Positions 49,477 through 58,456 of a stretch of DNA of 64,000 bases are shown piece after piece. Below the pieces are notes generated by a model, which ran no database searches, was not told the origin of the DNA, and was given only the letters and a program-made list of their open reading frames with translations. Location of the stretch: NCBI GenBank assembly GCA_020845455.1, contig JADLFO010000326.1:1-64000 (forward strand), given 5' to 3'. The stretch comes from Caldilineaceae bacterium. GTDB taxonomy: Bacteria; Chloroflexota; Anaerolineae; Caldilineales; Caldilineaceae. How positions within the stretch are numbered: position 1 is the stretch's first letter; every line of letters begins with the position of its first letter. The position numbers were made by a program, and so were the translations under genes.

Positions 49477-49506
49477 CTGTTTGTGGCTAGAATGGGATTG
49501 GGGATC

Positions 49507-50463
49507 ATGCAACGGCAGTTGGGCAGGAGCGGGCAGATCGTCAGCGGGCTGGGGTTGGGCTGCTGGGCGATCGGCGGGCCGTTCTGGCGCGGGGACCGGC
49601 CGGTCGGCTGGGGCCAGGTGGATGACCGGGATTCGCTGGCGGCGTTACAGCGGGCGCTGGAGCTGGGCATCAATTTCTTTGATACATCCGATGTCTATGG
49701 CTGCGGCCACAGCGAGCGCATCTTGGGCCAGGCGCTGGCGGGGCGGCGCGACGAGGTGGTGATCGCTACTAAGTTTGGCAATCTGTTTGACGAACAGACG
49801 CGGCGCATCACCGGCGCGAGCGGTGAACCCGACCATATCCGCCGCGCTTGCGAGGCGAGTTTGCGGCGGCTGCGCACGGGTTGGATCGACCTCTATCAGT
49901 TTCACATCGGCAACTATGATTTGAGCCGTGTTGACGAGGTGTTGGAGACACTGGAGGATCTGGTAGCCGAGGGCAAGATCCGCTGGTATGGCTGGAGCAC
50001 CGACGACCCCGCGCGCGCGGCGGCTTTTAGCCGTGGCGAACACTGTGCCGCGGTCCAGCAGCGGTTTAACCTGTTTGAAGGCAACGCCGAGACGTTGGCT
50101 GTCTGTGAGCAGGCGGGGCTGGCGAGCGTGGTGCGCGGTCCTCTGGCTCAGGGGCTGCTGACGGGCAAGTTCTCGCATACGTCGACGCTGCCGGCGGACG
50201 ATGTGCGGCACGGCTGGGATCTGCAGGGCGGGGAGCAGGCGCGGCGGCTGGACGTGCTCGGCGCGCTGCGCGAAATCTTGACGGCGGGCAAGCGGAGTTT
50301 GGCGCAGGGCGCGCTGGGCTGGCTGTGGGCGCGCAGCGCGGCGATAGTCCCGATCCCGGGCTTCAAGACGGCGGCGCAAGTGGAGGAGAACGCGGGGGCG
50401 CTGCGCTTTGGCCCGCTTTCCGACGACCAGATGGCGGAGATTCAGGGGTTGATGGCGGCGTAG
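49507..50463 (+). CDS. Aldo/keto reductase
   Basis: MQRQLGRSGQIVSGLGLGCWAIGG; INFFDTSDVYGCGHSERILGQAL. Confidence 0.95.
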   Translation: MQRQLGRSGQIVSGLGLGCWAIGGPFWRGDRPVGWGQVDDRDSLAALQRALELGINFFDTSDVYGCGHSERILGQALAGRRDEVVIATKFGNLFDEQTRRITGASGEPDHIRRACEASLRRLRTGWIDLYQFHIGNYDLSRVDEVLETLEDLVAEGKIRWYGWSTDDPARAAAFSRGEHCAAVQQRFNLFEGNAETLAVCEQAGLASVVRGPLAQGLLTGKFSHTSTLPADDVRHGWDLQGGEQARRLDVLGALREILTAGKRSLAQGALGWLWARSAAIVPIPGFKTAAQVEENAGALRFGPLSDDQMAEIQGLMAA

Positions 50464-50466
50464 GCG

Positions 50467-51738
50467 ATGGGGCACGATCGCGGTGTATTGGAGGCGTTTG
50501 AAGAAGTGGTGTTGGTCAACGTGACCGGGCGCGACCGGCCCGGCCTCAGCGCGCGGCTGATGGGCGCGCTGGCCGAACACAAGGTCCGGGTGCTCGACAT
50601 CGGGCAGGCGGTGATCCACGATTATCTGGCGCTGGGGGTGCTGGTCGCCGTGCCCAATGCGGCGGTGTGGGCGGCGACGATCAAGGATCTGTTGTTTGCG
50701 GCGCATGAACTGGACGTACGTGTGCGGGCCACACCGGTGCCGCTGGATCACTATGAGCGTTGGGTTGACGAGCAGGGCAAGGAGCGGCGCATCGTCACGG
50801 TGATGGGCCGGCGGCTGCACGCGGGGCAGATCGCGGCGGTGGCCGCGGTGTGCGCCGAGTTCGGGCTGAACATCGACGTGATCACCCGTTTGTCGGGCCG
50901 CGCCTCTCTGACCCGGCCCGACATGCTGCCCAGAGCGTGCGTGCAGTTTTCGGTGAGCGGATATCTGGCCGACGAACAGGCCATGCGCCGCCGGTTGATG
51001 GATCACGCCCAGCAGATGGAGATGGACATTTCGTTTCATTTGGACGATATTTACCGGCGCAACCGGCGTCTGGTTGTGTTCGACATGGATTCGACGCTGG
51101 TCCAGGTCGAGGTGATCGACGAACTGGCACGCATCGCCGGGGTGGGCGATGAGGTAGCCGCCATCACGGCGGCGGCGATGCACGGTGAGCTGAACTTTAA
51201 GGAGAGCCTGACCCGGCGCGTGGCGCTGTTGGCCGGGCTGGACGAGGCTGTGTTGGCGCAAGTAGCCGAGGCGCTGCCGTTGATGGAGGGTGCGCAGCGG
51301 GTGGTGACGACCTTGAAGCGGCTTGGCTACAAGCTGGGCATTCTGTCGGGTGGGTTTGACTTCTTTGGGCGCAGGCTGCAGGCGCAGCTTGGCTTTGACT
51401 ATATGTTTGCCAATCAGCTTGAGATTGTCGACGGCAAGCTGACAGGGCGGCTGGTGGGCGAGATCGTGGACGGCGAGCGCAAGGCGGGCTTGCTGCGCCA
51501 GATCGCCGCGCTTGAGCATCTGTCGTTGGAACAGACGATTGCGGTGGGGGATGGGGCCAACGATATTCCGATGCTGACGATTGCAGGCATGGGGGTGGCG
51601 TTCCATGCCAAGCCGATTGTGCGTGAAAAGGCGGGGCGGGCCATCTCCAATCTAGGGCTGGATGGGCTGCTGTTTTTGATCGGCGTGCGTGAGCGGGAGA
51701 TCGAGCACCGGCCTGGCGAGGTGTCGAGGAGCGCTTAA
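50467..51738 (+). CDS. serB: Phosphoserine phosphatase with N-terminal ACT domains
   Basis: VVFDMDSTLVQVEVIDELARIAGVGDEVAAIT; GILSGGFDFF; AVGDGANDIPML. Confidence 0.95.
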   Translation: MGHDRGVLEAFEEVVLVNVTGRDRPGLSARLMGALAEHKVRVLDIGQAVIHDYLALGVLVAVPNAAVWAATIKDLLFAAHELDVRVRATPVPLDHYERWVDEQGKERRIVTVMGRRLHAGQIAAVAAVCAEFGLNIDVITRLSGRASLTRPDMLPRACVQFSVSGYLADEQAMRRRLMDHAQQMEMDISFHLDDIYRRNRRLVVFDMDSTLVQVEVIDELARIAGVGDEVAAITAAAMHGELNFKESLTRRVALLAGLDEAVLAQVAEALPLMEGAQRVVTTLKRLGYKLGILSGGFDFFGRRLQAQLGFDYMFANQLEIVDGKLTGRLVGEIVDGERKAGLLRQIAALEHLSLEQTIAVGDGANDIPMLTIAGMGVAFHAKPIVREKAGRAISNLGLDGLLFLIGVREREIEHRPGEVSRSA

Positions 51739-51740
51739 CG

Positions 51741-53906
51741 GTGAACGAGGTATCGCAGGCGCTGATCGCAAACCTGTTGCTGGTCTATTTCTTCTATGGG
51801 TTGGCCTTCTTTACGCTGGGCGTGGCGCTGGCGCTGGCAAGCCGCCAGGAGTCGGAGTTCCATTTTGTCGAGGCCATTCGTCCGCTGAGCGCGTTTGGCC
51901 TGCTCCATGCGGCGCATGAATGGGTCGAGATGTTTCAGCAGTTCCGGCTGCGCAGCACGGGCGTGACGCCATCGGCGGCGGAGGAATGGCTGCGGCTGGC
52001 GGTGCTGGCGTGGTCGTTTGCCATGTTGGTCTATTTTGCCGTGCTGCTGCTGGCGGGGCCATCGGCGCGGCGTTGGCCTGTGGTCGCGGTGGTCGTCGGC
52101 GCGGCGGCGCTGTGGGCGGGAGCCAGCGCGGCGGTGGGGCGCGTCTATGGGTTTGCTGCGCCGGAGACATTGGCGGCAGCGGATGTCTTGGCGCGCTATC
52201 TGTTGGGGATTCCCGGCGCGCTCTTGGGCTGTTGGGCGCTGATGGTGCAGCAGCGCACGTTTCGCCGCTTTGACATGCCACAGTTTGGCCAGGATCTGGT
52301 TTGGTCGGCGACGGCGCTCTTTCTCTATGGCGCGGTGGGCCAGATCTTCGTGCGCACCTCGCCGATTCCGCCCAGCGGCATCCTCAACAGCGGCCTGTTT
52401 CTGCTCTGGTTTGGCGTCCCGATCCAGCTTTTCCGTGCGTTGACGGCGCTGGTGTTGACCTTTTTTATGCTGCGCGCGCTGCAGGCGTTTGGCGTGGAAA
52501 ATCAACGGCGGCTGGATGCTGCCGTGCAAACGCAACTGGCGGCGCAAGAGCGCGCGCTGACTATCGAACGACAGAGCCTGCAGGAGACGGAACGCCTGAA
52601 CCAGGAGCTGCATGCGCGGGCGCGCGAATTGGCGCTGCTGCTCGACCTGTCCAATCTGCTGGCGGCGCCTGCCGGCTTGTCCAGCCGGCTGGAACAGGCG
52701 TTGCGCCAGGTTGTGCAGAATCTCGGCTTTGCCGATGCGGGCATGGTTCTGTTGGGAACACCAGGGGATGCGGCGCCTGCGGTGGCGGCGCAGACGGGCT
52801 TTGCCACGCAGAATCCGCTTGTACCGGGAGCGCGCTATGCGCCGGCTTGGGAACTGGGGCGGCGTGCCCTGCAATCGGGGCGGGCGCTGTGCCGCCACGC
52901 CGACGGGACGGTGATCGAGATCGACCTGGATGCGGTGTTGGTGGGCAAGGAATGCTGGCAGCATATCATCCCGACCGTGACGATTGCGCTGCCGCTGGCG
53001 GCGCAGCAGGACGCCATCGGCGCGATTGTGTTGGCGCGGGCGAAGGGGGTTACGCAGCCGTTGGGGCTGGCCGACGTGCGTCTGCTCTCTGGGATCGCGC
53101 AACAGATGGGTTTGTCGATCGAAAATGCGCGGCTCTATCAGGACGCTCAGCGGCGCGAGCGGGTGTTGGGTGAACTGCTGTATCAGGTGGTGGGCGCGCA
53201 GGAGGCGGAGCGCCAGCGCATCGCCCGTGACCTGCATGACGCCACCGGCCAATCGTTGAGCGCGATTGGGTTGGGGCTGCGCGGGCTGGAGAATGCATTG
53301 GCGGAGCATGGCCTGCCCCATTCTGTGCAGTTGCGCGCCATCCAGTCGTTTGCCAACGATGCAATGGTGGAGTTGCGCCGTATCATCGAGGACCTGCGCC
53401 CGCCGCAACTGGACGAGTTGGGGCTGGCGCCGGCGCTCCGCTGGTATTTCCGCACGTTCCAGGCGCGCTATCCGGAGATCGCGCTGCGCTTTGAGGTGCA
53501 AGATGAGATGGCCCGGCTATTGCCTGAATATGAGACCTTGCTCTTTCGTATCGTTCAAGAGGCGTTGACCAATATCGCCAAACACGCCGATGCACGCAAC
53601 ATCGAAGTGGGGTTGGATATTGCACCTGAGGAGTTGATGATCTATATCTCGGACGATGGGATCGGGTTCGACGCCGAGGCGGTGATGGGCGGTCGCTCTC
53701 CAGGTTGGGGACTGGTGGGGATCCGGGAACGCACCCAGTTGTTGGGCGGCGAGTTGCAGATCCGGTCGCAGCCAGGGCGTGGCACGGATGTCACCGTGCG
53801 GATGCCGGTGCGGCCCAGCATGGCCCAGCCGGCGTTGACCGGCACACAACCAACGGAGGGGGGAGAGGATGGCAAGCGAGCGGATTCGCCTGCTGCTGGT
53901 GGATGA
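51741..53906 (+). CDS. NarL-type membrane sensor histidine kinase with GAF domain
   Basis: Polytopic N-term; ERQRIARDLHDATGQSLSAIGLGLRGLE; ISDDGIGFD...GWGLVGIRERTQLLGGEL. Confidence 0.92.
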   Translation: MNEVSQALIANLLLVYFFYGLAFFTLGVALALASRQESEFHFVEAIRPLSAFGLLHAAHEWVEMFQQFRLRSTGVTPSAAEEWLRLAVLAWSFAMLVYFAVLLLAGPSARRWPVVAVVVGAAALWAGASAAVGRVYGFAAPETLAAADVLARYLLGIPGALLGCWALMVQQRTFRRFDMPQFGQDLVWSATALFLYGAVGQIFVRTSPIPPSGILNSGLFLLWFGVPIQLFRALTALVLTFFMLRALQAFGVENQRRLDAAVQTQLAAQERALTIERQSLQETERLNQELHARARELALLLDLSNLLAAPAGLSSRLEQALRQVVQNLGFADAGMVLLGTPGDAAPAVAAQTGFATQNPLVPGARYAPAWELGRRALQSGRALCRHADGTVIEIDLDAVLVGKECWQHIIPTVTIALPLAAQQDAIGAIVLARAKGVTQPLGLADVRLLSGIAQQMGLSIENARLYQDAQRRERVLGELLYQVVGAQEAERQRIARDLHDATGQSLSAIGLGLRGLENALAEHGLPHSVQLRAIQSFANDAMVELRRIIEDLRPPQLDELGLAPALRWYFRTFQARYPEIALRFEVQDEMARLLPEYETLLFRIVQEALTNIAKHADARNIEVGLDIAPEELMIYISDDGIGFDAEAVMGGRSPGWGLVGIRERTQLLGGELQIRSQPGRGTDVTVRMPVRPSMAQPALTGTQPTEGGEDGKRADSPAAGG

Positions 53907-54522
53907 CCATCAGATTGTGCGGGCTGGGCTGCGGATGTTGTTCGCCGCCGAGCCGGATATGGAGATCGTCGCCGAGGTGGGCAGCGGTCTCGAAGCCTTG
54001 GAGGCGGTGGCCGCGGTGCGGCCCGACGTGGTGATCATGGACGTGGCGATGCCGGGCATGAACGGCATCGAAGCGACGCGCAAGATCAAGGAACTGGACC
54101 CCAATGTGACGGTGCTGGCGCTGACGATGCATGAGGATGAGCAATACTTCTTCCAAATGTTGGATGCCGGCGCGTCGGGCTATATCCCAAAACGGGCTGC
54201 GCCGGACGATCTCGTGGCGGCGGTACGGGTGGTGGCGCAGGGCAATGTGTTTTTGCATGCGACCCTGGCGCGCTTCTTAATGCATGATGTGCTGCAGCGC
54301 GGCGGCCCGGAGACCCATGAGGAGGATGCGCTCTCGGCGCGGGAGCGCGAGGTGTTGACCTTGACGGCAGAAGGCATGACCAGCCGCGAGATCGCGCAGC
54401 GGCTGGTCATTAGCCCAAAGACGGTGGATCGGCATCGGGAGAACATCATGGCTAAGCTGAACCTGCACAGCCGAGCCGAACTGGTGCGCTATGCCATTGA
54501 GCGCGGCCTACTCAATGCCTAG
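53869..54522 (+). CDS. NarL/FixJ-family response regulator
   Basis: RLLLVDDHQIVRAGLRMLFAAEPDMEIVAE; LSAREREVLTLTAEGMTSREIAQRLVISPKTVDRHRENIMAKL; overlaps the kinase stop. Confidence 0.95.
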   Translation: MASERIRLLLVDDHQIVRAGLRMLFAAEPDMEIVAEVGSGLEALEAVAAVRPDVVIMDVAMPGMNGIEATRKIKELDPNVTVLALTMHEDEQYFFQMLDAGASGYIPKRAAPDDLVAAVRVVAQGNVFLHATLARFLMHDVLQRGGPETHEEDALSAREREVLTLTAEGMTSREIAQRLVISPKTVDRHRENIMAKLNLHSRAELVRYAIERGLLNA

Positions 54523-54539
54523 GCCGGTTATCTGCTGGG

Positions 54540-54929
54540 TCAGTCGCCCGCCAGGGTGGCGGCGGTATGGCCGGTCGCAAAGATCGAGCAGCAGCGGCAG
54601 CCGCCGGTGAGCCGGCCATCGCAGCGCAGGCGGGCCAGCCAGCAGGGGAGTTCGGGCTGGAGATAGGCGGGGCACTTGTCACGCACTTGCTCGGGGCAAG
54701 CCCGATAGACCCAACAGGGTTCGCCGATGATGCGGCTGTGGGCGTCAATGGCGCGCGCGGCGGGGGTATCTGTGGGGGAAGTGGCGATCACCGGCGCTGC
54801 GCCGCGCCATTTCACGTCCAGCCGGTAGAGCCACCAGGCCACGCCTGCGGTGATGAGAAACGGCACGCCGAAGCGCAGCAACGCAATTCCGATCAGGACA
54901 AGGAGTTCGACGAACTGTGGGCTGGGCAT
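54540..54929 (-). CDS. Small membrane protein (RFGVP motif) with Cys-rich C-terminus
   Basis: MPSPQFVELLVLIGIALLRFGVPFLITAGVAWWLYRLD... + CWVYRAC, C, C, C, GCRCC. Confidence 0.6.
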   Translation of the reverse strand: MPSPQFVELLVLIGIALLRFGVPFLITAGVAWWLYRLDVKWRGAAPVIATSPTDTPAARAIDAHSRIIGEPCWVYRACPEQVRDKCPAYLQPELPCWLARLRCDGRLTGGCRCCSIFATGHTAATLAGD

Positions 54930-54987
54930 AGGTGAGACCTCCACGCGTACAGCGCGTTGCGGGCGGCAGTCGGCGAATGAACCGGGC

Positions 54988-56139
54988 TTAGTGCTGCTCG
55001 AACTTCACCAGATAGCGCATGGCGAGATACCAGACCAAGGCCACGCCCGACAAGATGCCGATGGTCGAAAGCCATTCAAGCAGGTGCGGTGAGTAGATGG
55101 CGGATTGGTTCCACGGGGGTGTTTGGCCGGTGAGCGTGGCGTTGAATCGATTCATGCCGACACCCAGGATGACCAAGAGCGGCGCCACCCACTGGACAAC
55201 GCTTTGGCGGCGCAGTTGGGGGATGAGCAGCAGGAAGAGCGGAATGAGCACGCCGACGATCACTTCGAGCCACCAGGCCGAAGTGACGTCGCTTGCTGCG
55301 AACAAGAGCGGGAGTTTGCCTTCCCACCAGAGCAGCCCCAGCTTGACCAGGAGATAGACGACGGCTGCGCCCCCCACGCCGACGCTGAGTCCAGTACAGA
55401 CGCCCAAGTCCTCGTCCTTGTTATGGATCCTGACGGTGATGCGGTAGACGACGATGGCGACGCTGAGACCGGCCATGACCGACGATGTGAAGAAAAGCAC
55501 CGGCATGAAGGGGGAATACCACAATGCATTCAACCGGTGAGGCATATTGACATAAAGCGTGCCCAGGGTGGATTGATGCAAGGTAGAGAGGGTCACGCCG
55601 ATGATGCACACGACCGGCATGATGGCGAGCGGGATGCGGCGCAGCCGCTGCCAACCCAGCCGGTCGAGGAGATCGGGGCTGACCTCGATGACCAGAACGG
55701 TTGCATAGAGCAGCACACACCAACAGATTTCAAACAGCGGCGAGTGCAGGTTCCAGTATAGGAGGAAGTTGTAGAAGCGGTCGGGACGGCCCAAGTCGAG
55801 TAGGAGCAGCATGAGCACAGCCACATAGCCCAGGAAGCCGGCAAACAGCGCAGGGCGAACCGCCGCTTCGAAGCGATGGAGATGTAGAATGTGACCGACG
55901 AAGGCCATAGTGAACCCGGCCCCTGAAAAGGCGATCAAAGCGAAGTCGAAACCGATCCAGACGCCCCAGGGGACGCTGTCGGTAAGCGAGGTCGTCATAC
56001 CCATCCCGGTCAGCAGACGGGTTACGCCTGCTACTACGCCGATCACCGTCAAGCCGGCAAGGATGCCCAGGACGGGAAAGGCGGTGGGGGGTGCAGATAG
56101 CTGCCAGGTCGGGCGGCGGTAGGTTACGGTGGTTGCCAT
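54988..56139 (-). CDS. NrfD/PsrC/HybB-like polytopic quinone-interacting subunit
   Basis: ~9 TM; VTRLLTGMGMTTSLTDSVPWGVWIGFDFALIAFSGAGFTMAFVGHILHLHRFEA; start MATTVTY at 56139. Confidence 0.88.
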   Translation of the reverse strand: MATTVTYRRPTWQLSAPPTAFPVLGILAGLTVIGVVAGVTRLLTGMGMTTSLTDSVPWGVWIGFDFALIAFSGAGFTMAFVGHILHLHRFEAAVRPALFAGFLGYVAVLMLLLLDLGRPDRFYNFLLYWNLHSPLFEICWCVLLYATVLVIEVSPDLLDRLGWQRLRRIPLAIMPVVCIIGVTLSTLHQSTLGTLYVNMPHRLNALWYSPFMPVLFFTSSVMAGLSVAIVVYRITVRIHNKDEDLGVCTGLSVGVGGAAVVYLLVKLGLLWWEGKLPLLFAASDVTSAWWLEVIVGVLIPLFLLLIPQLRRQSVVQWVAPLLVILGVGMNRFNATLTGQTPPWNQSAIYSPHLLEWLSTIGILSGVALVWYLAMRYLVKFEQH

Positions 56140-56167
56140 GGTTCGCTCCCAAGCGCGAGGTTTCAGG

Positions 56168-57082
56168 TTAAGCGTCGTGGCGGCCAGAAGCGTGCGCGGA
56201 GGCCGCAGCCAGTTCATGATGCCGCCGCGTGATCAGATGCAGCGAGGTCGCCAACGCGGCCATGCCTAAGGCGATGATAGGCGTGCTCTGCATGATGGAT
56301 TCGCCGTGTTCGGTAACGGGTCGGCCGTCGAGCACGGGAAAGCCAAGCTGGACAAAGGGGACAGCGGACAGATACAGATTGGATGTGCCGCCAGCTTCGA
56401 ATTCGCCATAGACATGGTCGACATAGCGACCTGGGTTCGTCTGTATCTGAGCGTGCGCCTGCGCCAGGAGGGCGGACCGTTTGCCAAAGCGCAGCGCGCC
56501 ATTGGGGCATGCTCCCACACAGGCCGGTGATTCACCGATGGCGATTCGTGTGGCACACATATCACATTTGTGGATCAGCCCGAGCGCGTTGTTCCACTCA
56601 TAGGTGGGCACGCCAAAGGGGCACGCGTATTGGCAGTAGCGGCAGCCGATGCACTTGGCGGAATCATAGACGACCGGGCCATTGGCTTGCTTGCGCAGCG
56701 CGCCAACGGTACAGGCGGATGCACAGGCAGGATGGAGGCAATGCATGCACTGGCGCTTGATCGCGATGTCGGCGAGCGAGCCATCGTGCAGGGTGATGGT
56801 CTTTCGCTCGAGGGCGCAGTAGGCGTCGCTTGAGAGGCGATCTGCGGCGACCGTGGGCTGGTTGCGGTTGTTGGCCTTTTTGCAGGCCAGCACACAGGAT
56901 TCACAGCCGGTGCAGCGGGTCAAGTCAATGAGTACGCCGTACGGTTCAATGGCGTCCGTGGTATCTGTGAGGCCGGTATTGGCCTGGACGGGGGTGAGTT
57001 GGCTGCTGACGGCGACCAAGCTCAAGGCTCCGGCTCCAAGCCCCTTGAGGAACGTCCGGCGCGAGGTGTTTGGCGAGGTCAT
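56168..57082 (-). CDS. HybA-like Tat-exported 4x[4Fe-4S] ferredoxin subunit
   Basis: SRRTFLKGLGAGALSLVA; CTGCESCVLACKKA, CMHCLHPACASAC, CIGCRYCQYACPFGVP, CDMCATR..CVGACPNGA. Confidence 0.92.
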   Translation of the reverse strand: MTSPNTSRRTFLKGLGAGALSLVAVSSQLTPVQANTGLTDTTDAIEPYGVLIDLTRCTGCESCVLACKKANNRNQPTVAADRLSSDAYCALERKTITLHDGSLADIAIKRQCMHCLHPACASACTVGALRKQANGPVVYDSAKCIGCRYCQYACPFGVPTYEWNNALGLIHKCDMCATRIAIGESPACVGACPNGALRFGKRSALLAQAHAQIQTNPGRYVDHVYGEFEAGGTSNLYLSAVPFVQLGFPVLDGRPVTEHGESIMQSTPIIALGMAALATSLHLITRRHHELAAASAHASGRHDA

Positions 57083-57084
57083 GG

Positions 57085-57927
57085 CTACTTTCTCCCCCAA
57101 TGATAGCTGCCGGCGACCAGCATGAAGACGATGCCGAGGATGCCGCCGATGCCAAGGCCGAAGCCGAGGTTGGCGGCGGAGAGCGTGGCAAAGTTGCGCG
57201 CGTCGCGACGGGTGTTCACGTTTTCAGAGGCCATCGTCTGTTCTGCAATAGGCTTGGTCGAGGCTGTCTCGGTGATGGCGACGGTCTCGCGGTGACAGTC
57301 GAGACAGTTTTGCCCAGAGACTGTGACAAAGTCGTGGCTGGGCGCAGCGGTGACTCCCATGGCGGGGTCCTGGCCGGCGACCATTTGCATGTGCGGTGTG
57401 TCGGCCAAGTGACAAGAGGTGCAGGTGACATCGCCCTGCCAATGGGCCGTGTGAAAAGGATCGTCCAGGGACTCGCGGTGACAGCTCTGGCACAGGGTTT
57501 CGTCGGTGAGACGGAGCTGCTGCGAGTGGGGTTTATGGCAGCTAATGCACTGCACACCCTCGCTGGCGTGATGGCTGTCGTCCCACTGGGCAAAGGTGTC
57601 GGCGTGGCAGTCTTGGCATGACGACGAGTCAACGCTGAGCGACATCGGCCCTTCGGCGGGATGACCTTTGACATACTCGCCGTGGCAGTCGACACAGGAT
57701 GCGCCGCCGGTTTCGCCGGCACTTTCCGGCGCAACAGTGCCGTGCGGGGAGATCTCCCAGGCTTCGCTCTCTTCCTGATGGCACGAGACGCAGGTTTCAG
57801 CGTCGTCGAGGGCGGGGGATTGGGCCAGGAGAGAGGATGGGGTCCAAGCGGAGAGACAGGCGGCCATCAAGCCGGCTGCCGCGATGCGGGCGACCCACAG
57901 GGTGAAATGGAACCGATTATAGTCCAT
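57085..57927 (-). CDS. Membrane-anchored heptaheme cytochrome c (cytochrome c3/NrfH-like)
   Basis: Seven CXXCH motifs (CVSCH, CVDCH, CQDCH, CISCH, CQSCH, CTSCH, CLDCH), signal peptide, C-term TM. Confidence 0.9.
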   Translation of the reverse strand: MDYNRFHFTLWVARIAAAGLMAACLSAWTPSSLLAQSPALDDAETCVSCHQEESEAWEISPHGTVAPESAGETGGASCVDCHGEYVKGHPAEGPMSLSVDSSSCQDCHADTFAQWDDSHHASEGVQCISCHKPHSQQLRLTDETLCQSCHRESLDDPFHTAHWQGDVTCTSCHLADTPHMQMVAGQDPAMGVTAAPSHDFVTVSGQNCLDCHRETVAITETASTKPIAEQTMASENVNTRRDARNFATLSAANLGFGLGIGGILGIVFMLVAGSYHWGRK

Positions 57928-57972
57928 GAGAAAGCCTCCAGAGTGATGTGGACAGCCAGGGAGGGATGTCCC

Positions 57973-58101
57973 TTACGCCTCGGGGTTGATGAGGCGCAGC
58001 ACTCGGCAGCAGGTCCAGGTAAGGGCTATAGGAATGCCGAAGCGGACAACGCCAATGGCGACAAGCATGCCGGCCACAAGTACGAGTTCATTGAGAGACA
58101 T
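57973..58101 (-). CDS. 42-aa small membrane protein with RFGIP motif (not in supplied ORF list)
   Basis: MSLNELVLVAGMLVAIGVVRFGIPIALTWTCCRVLRLINPEA*; GAGGGGGA upstream; related to the N-terminus of the 54540-54929 protein. Confidence 0.6.
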   Translation of the reverse strand: MSLNELVLVAGMLVAIGVVRFGIPIALTWTCCRVLRLINPEA

Positions 58102-58222
58102 GGTATCCCCCTCATGGTGGAGAACGTGTCGACATCAAGACCTGATATGACCATAGCACGGCGGCTATGCGCGGGCATCGGGGGGGCAGCCCAAGTTATT
58201 CCCATTTTGGAGTTTGGGCAGT

Positions 58223-58323
58223 GGGGAAATGCATATGGGTCGATATCCCAAGAGGAGGGTGAATCTCCCCAATGCGCGCCCGGCAGTTTGGGTGAAACCC
58301 CCAACCGGATGGGGAAATCTCCC
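58223..58323. promoter_or_regulatory. Phased cluster of related GGGGAAAT / GGGTGAAWCYCCC motifs
   Basis: 58223 GGGGAAAT, 58257 GGGTGAATCTCCCC, 58290 GGGTGAAACCCCC, 58311 GGGGAAATCTCCC in a divergent intergenic region. Confidence 0.5.
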
Positions 58324-58456
58324 ATTGACAAAGCGCCGATGGGGTGGTCATGCCGGCGGTTTACCCCTGAAGCCATTGTGATGTTACTCTTATGTATGCA
58401 ATGATCGTGTGTGTGCGATTGTGGTTGCAGCAACACCCATCAGAAGGATTGCAGAG

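Noticed and set aside
47101-49512. 803-aa minus-strand ORF
   Set aside because: Arg/His/Pro/Gln-rich shadow frame lying antisense to nadE, the 2-hydroxyacid dehydrogenase and the phosphotransferase; GC-rich codon artefact
49645-51606. 653-aa minus-strand ORF
   Set aside because: Antisense to the aldo/keto reductase and serB, same shadow-frame composition
51735-53501. 588-aa minus-strand ORF
   Set aside because: Antisense to the histidine kinase; no recognisable domain
58133-58147. FNR-type site (ATCAAGACCTGATAT) upstream of the cytochrome operon
   Set aside because: Half-sites are in the wrong order relative to TTGAT-N4-ATCAA
57661-58404. 247-aa plus-strand ORF over the cytochrome start and regulatory region
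   Set aside because: Antisense to a clear heptaheme cytochrome and the 42-aa ORF; C-terminal part is translation of the GGGGAAAT motif array
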